A stretch of DNA of 6,940 bases from Chromatiales bacterium (lineage in GTDB: Bacteria > Pseudomonadota > Gammaproteobacteria > UBA6429 > Thiohalophilaceae). Position numbers and translations under genes: made by a program. Below are positions 5,989-6,940 of the stretch, one piece after another; the first letter of the stretch is position 1; every line of letters starts with the position of its first letter. Below the pieces are notes generated by a model. That model was not told the origin of the DNA and ran no database searches. It saw only the letters and a list, made by a program, of their open reading frames with translations. The DNA lies in NCBI GenBank assembly GCA_024641465.1, contig JAHEDB010000111.1, positions 1 to 6,940 on the forward strand, given 5' to 3'.

Positions 5989-6786
5989 TTAGCTCTCGAT
6001 TAACATCCGGGTGATCAGGCTACGAATATACCCCGGTTCAAATGGCTTGTCGGCCAGGGCCGATACCCCGGACTGACGGGCCGCCGCCAGACGCACATCG
6101 TTTTCCTCGCTGGTGACCATCAAAATCGGCACACTCGATTGCAGCGTCTTGGTGCGGATATGCTCCACCAGCTTGTCGCCATCCATTTCCGGCATGTTGT
6201 AATCGGTAATTACCAGGTCAAAAATATGATCGTTGAGGATGGGTATCGCATCAACACCGTCCGCCGCCTCGGTGATATACACCAGGCCCATGCTTTCCAG
6301 TACCTTGCGGATATGCTTGCGCGCCATGGAACTGTCATCGACGATCAACACCCGCAATTCTTCCGCCAGTTGTTCATCCAGCTGGAGTTCATGTGGATCG
6401 ATAAACTCGAGGGTGGCATTGAGGGCCGCGCGTAACTGTTCGACCGTAAAGGGTTTGGGCAAGATCGCCACCGCCCCGGCCTGACGGATGGGGTCGAGGG
6501 CGCGAAAGCGGGTTTCACTGGAGATCAGCATAAAGACGGTCGTTTCAAGTTGCGGATCCGTACGGATACTATGAACCAGATCCGTCCCCGTCATATCCGG
6601 CAGATAGAGCGCACTGATCACCAGATCAGGCGGCTCGGCCTTGATGGCCGCCAGCGCCTGCGCCCCCTCGGTGAAATAACTCACATACTGCACACCCTGC
6701 TCATTCAAATAGCGGGTAATCAGTTTTTGCTGTGCTTGTGACGGTTCGACCAGGATGACGGTTAAATCCGGTAATTGCACACTCAT
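5989..6786 (-). CDS. Twin-receiver response regulator without output domain; first receiver degenerate
   Basis: A 265-residue cytoplasmic protein made of two CheY-like receiver domains (about 8-128 and 144-264) joined by a short acidic linker, with no DNA-binding or enzymatic domain. The second receiver is complete: acidic pair D150-D151, phospho-acceptor D195 (ITDYNMPEMDG), T225 and K247. The first has lost the key residues. The acidic pair is E14-P15, and the acceptor position is A59 (VISALYLPDMTG), although S89 and K111 remain. It should therefore take phosphate only on domain 2, with domain 1 acting as a pseudo-receiver for dimerisation or partner binding. Its partner kinase is not in the window. 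Lacking an output domain, it cannot directly regulate the downstream pump genes. It lies 198 bp upstream of them on the same strand, and I found no terminator between. The ATG at 6784-6786 is preceded by a weak AGG. Confidence 0.93.
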   Translation of the reverse strand: MSVQLPDLTVILVEPSQAQQKLITRYLNEQGVQYVSYFTEGAQALAAIKAEPPDLVISALYLPDMTGTDLVHSIRTDPQLETTVFMLISSETRFRALDPIRQAGAVAILPKPFTVEQLRAALNATLEFIDPHELQLDEQLAEELRVLIVDDSSMARKHIRKVLESMGLVYITEAADGVDAIPILNDHIFDLVITDYNMPEMDGDKLVEHIRTKTLQSSVPILMVTSEENDVRLAAARQSGVSALADKPFEPGYIRSLITRMLIES

Positions 6787-6788
6787 GA

Positions 6789-6828
6789 ATATCGACCTGT
6801 AATGGCACTATTCTTTTGTATATCGACC
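6789..6828. repeat. Short direct repeat ATATCGACC in the response regulator leader
   Basis: ATATCGACC occurs at 6789-6797 and again at 6820-6828, a 31-bp offset that is close to three helical turns. The first copy ends three bases before the ATG and covers the ribosome-site region. It could be a pair of regulator half-sites, or chance. Confidence 0.3.
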
Positions 6829-6896
6829 GGTTAGCCCCTTTTATGAAGAGGCGGAGGGACATTAAACGTCCTGGTCTGCCATTTTCTTAAGGGGAG

Positions 6897-6925
6897 AATA
6901 TAAGCAGTATAAATCTCAGGGCCAA
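6897..6925 (-). promoter_or_regulatory. Candidate sigma70 promoter of the response regulator gene
   Basis: On the minus strand TTGGCC (6920-6925; 4 of 6 to TTGACA) is followed after exactly 17 bases by TATATT (6897-6902; 5 of 6 to TATAAT). Transcription would start near 6890, about 100 bases before the ATG, leaving a moderate leader. This is the best promoter-like pair I found by eye. It is also near the window edge, so genes further right may share the transcript. Confidence 0.45.
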
Positions 6926-6940
6926 AAAACCGAGTAAGCC

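Overview
The window looks like chromosomal DNA of a moderately GC-rich Gammaproteobacterium. This is inferred from the gene families (HAE1-type RND pump, TolC-family outer-membrane channel, twin-receiver response regulator, PAP2 phosphatase), the base composition and a REP-type repeat; the genus cannot be named. All five genes I support lie on the minus strand, so transcription runs from right to left.

From right to left: a candidate sigma70-type promoter (6897-6925) precedes a 265-residue protein made of two receiver domains and no output domain (5989-6786). Its first receiver has lost the phospho-acceptor Asp and its second is intact. After a roughly 200-bp gap holding a perfect 7-bp inverted repeat, a TolC-family channel gene (4483-5790) overlaps an HAE1/AcrB-family RND permease gene (1373-4486) by the four bases ATGA. 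This pair supplies the inner- and outer-membrane parts of a drug-efflux-type machine. No periplasmic adaptor gene is in the window, so that component must come from elsewhere.

Downstream, a 34-codon lysine-rich gene with a strong Shine-Dalgarno site (1143-1247) stands alone between two intergenic stretches. The 292-bp gap 851-1142 carries a nested inverted repeat (1069-1127) and a Fur-box-like palindrome (976-994). Next comes a PAP2-family membrane phosphatase gene (152-850).

The left end is repetitive. A 109-bp-period tandem duplication joins the last codons of the PAP2 gene to a REP doublet (REPIN/BIME-like: two inverted GTAG-headed hairpins). Copy 1 is cut by the window edge, so the array may continue to the left. 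The repeat region, the degenerate receiver, the adaptor-less pump pair and the small basic protein are the points most worth a second look. I found no wholly new multi-gene system, RNA gene, CRISPR array or insertion sequence.
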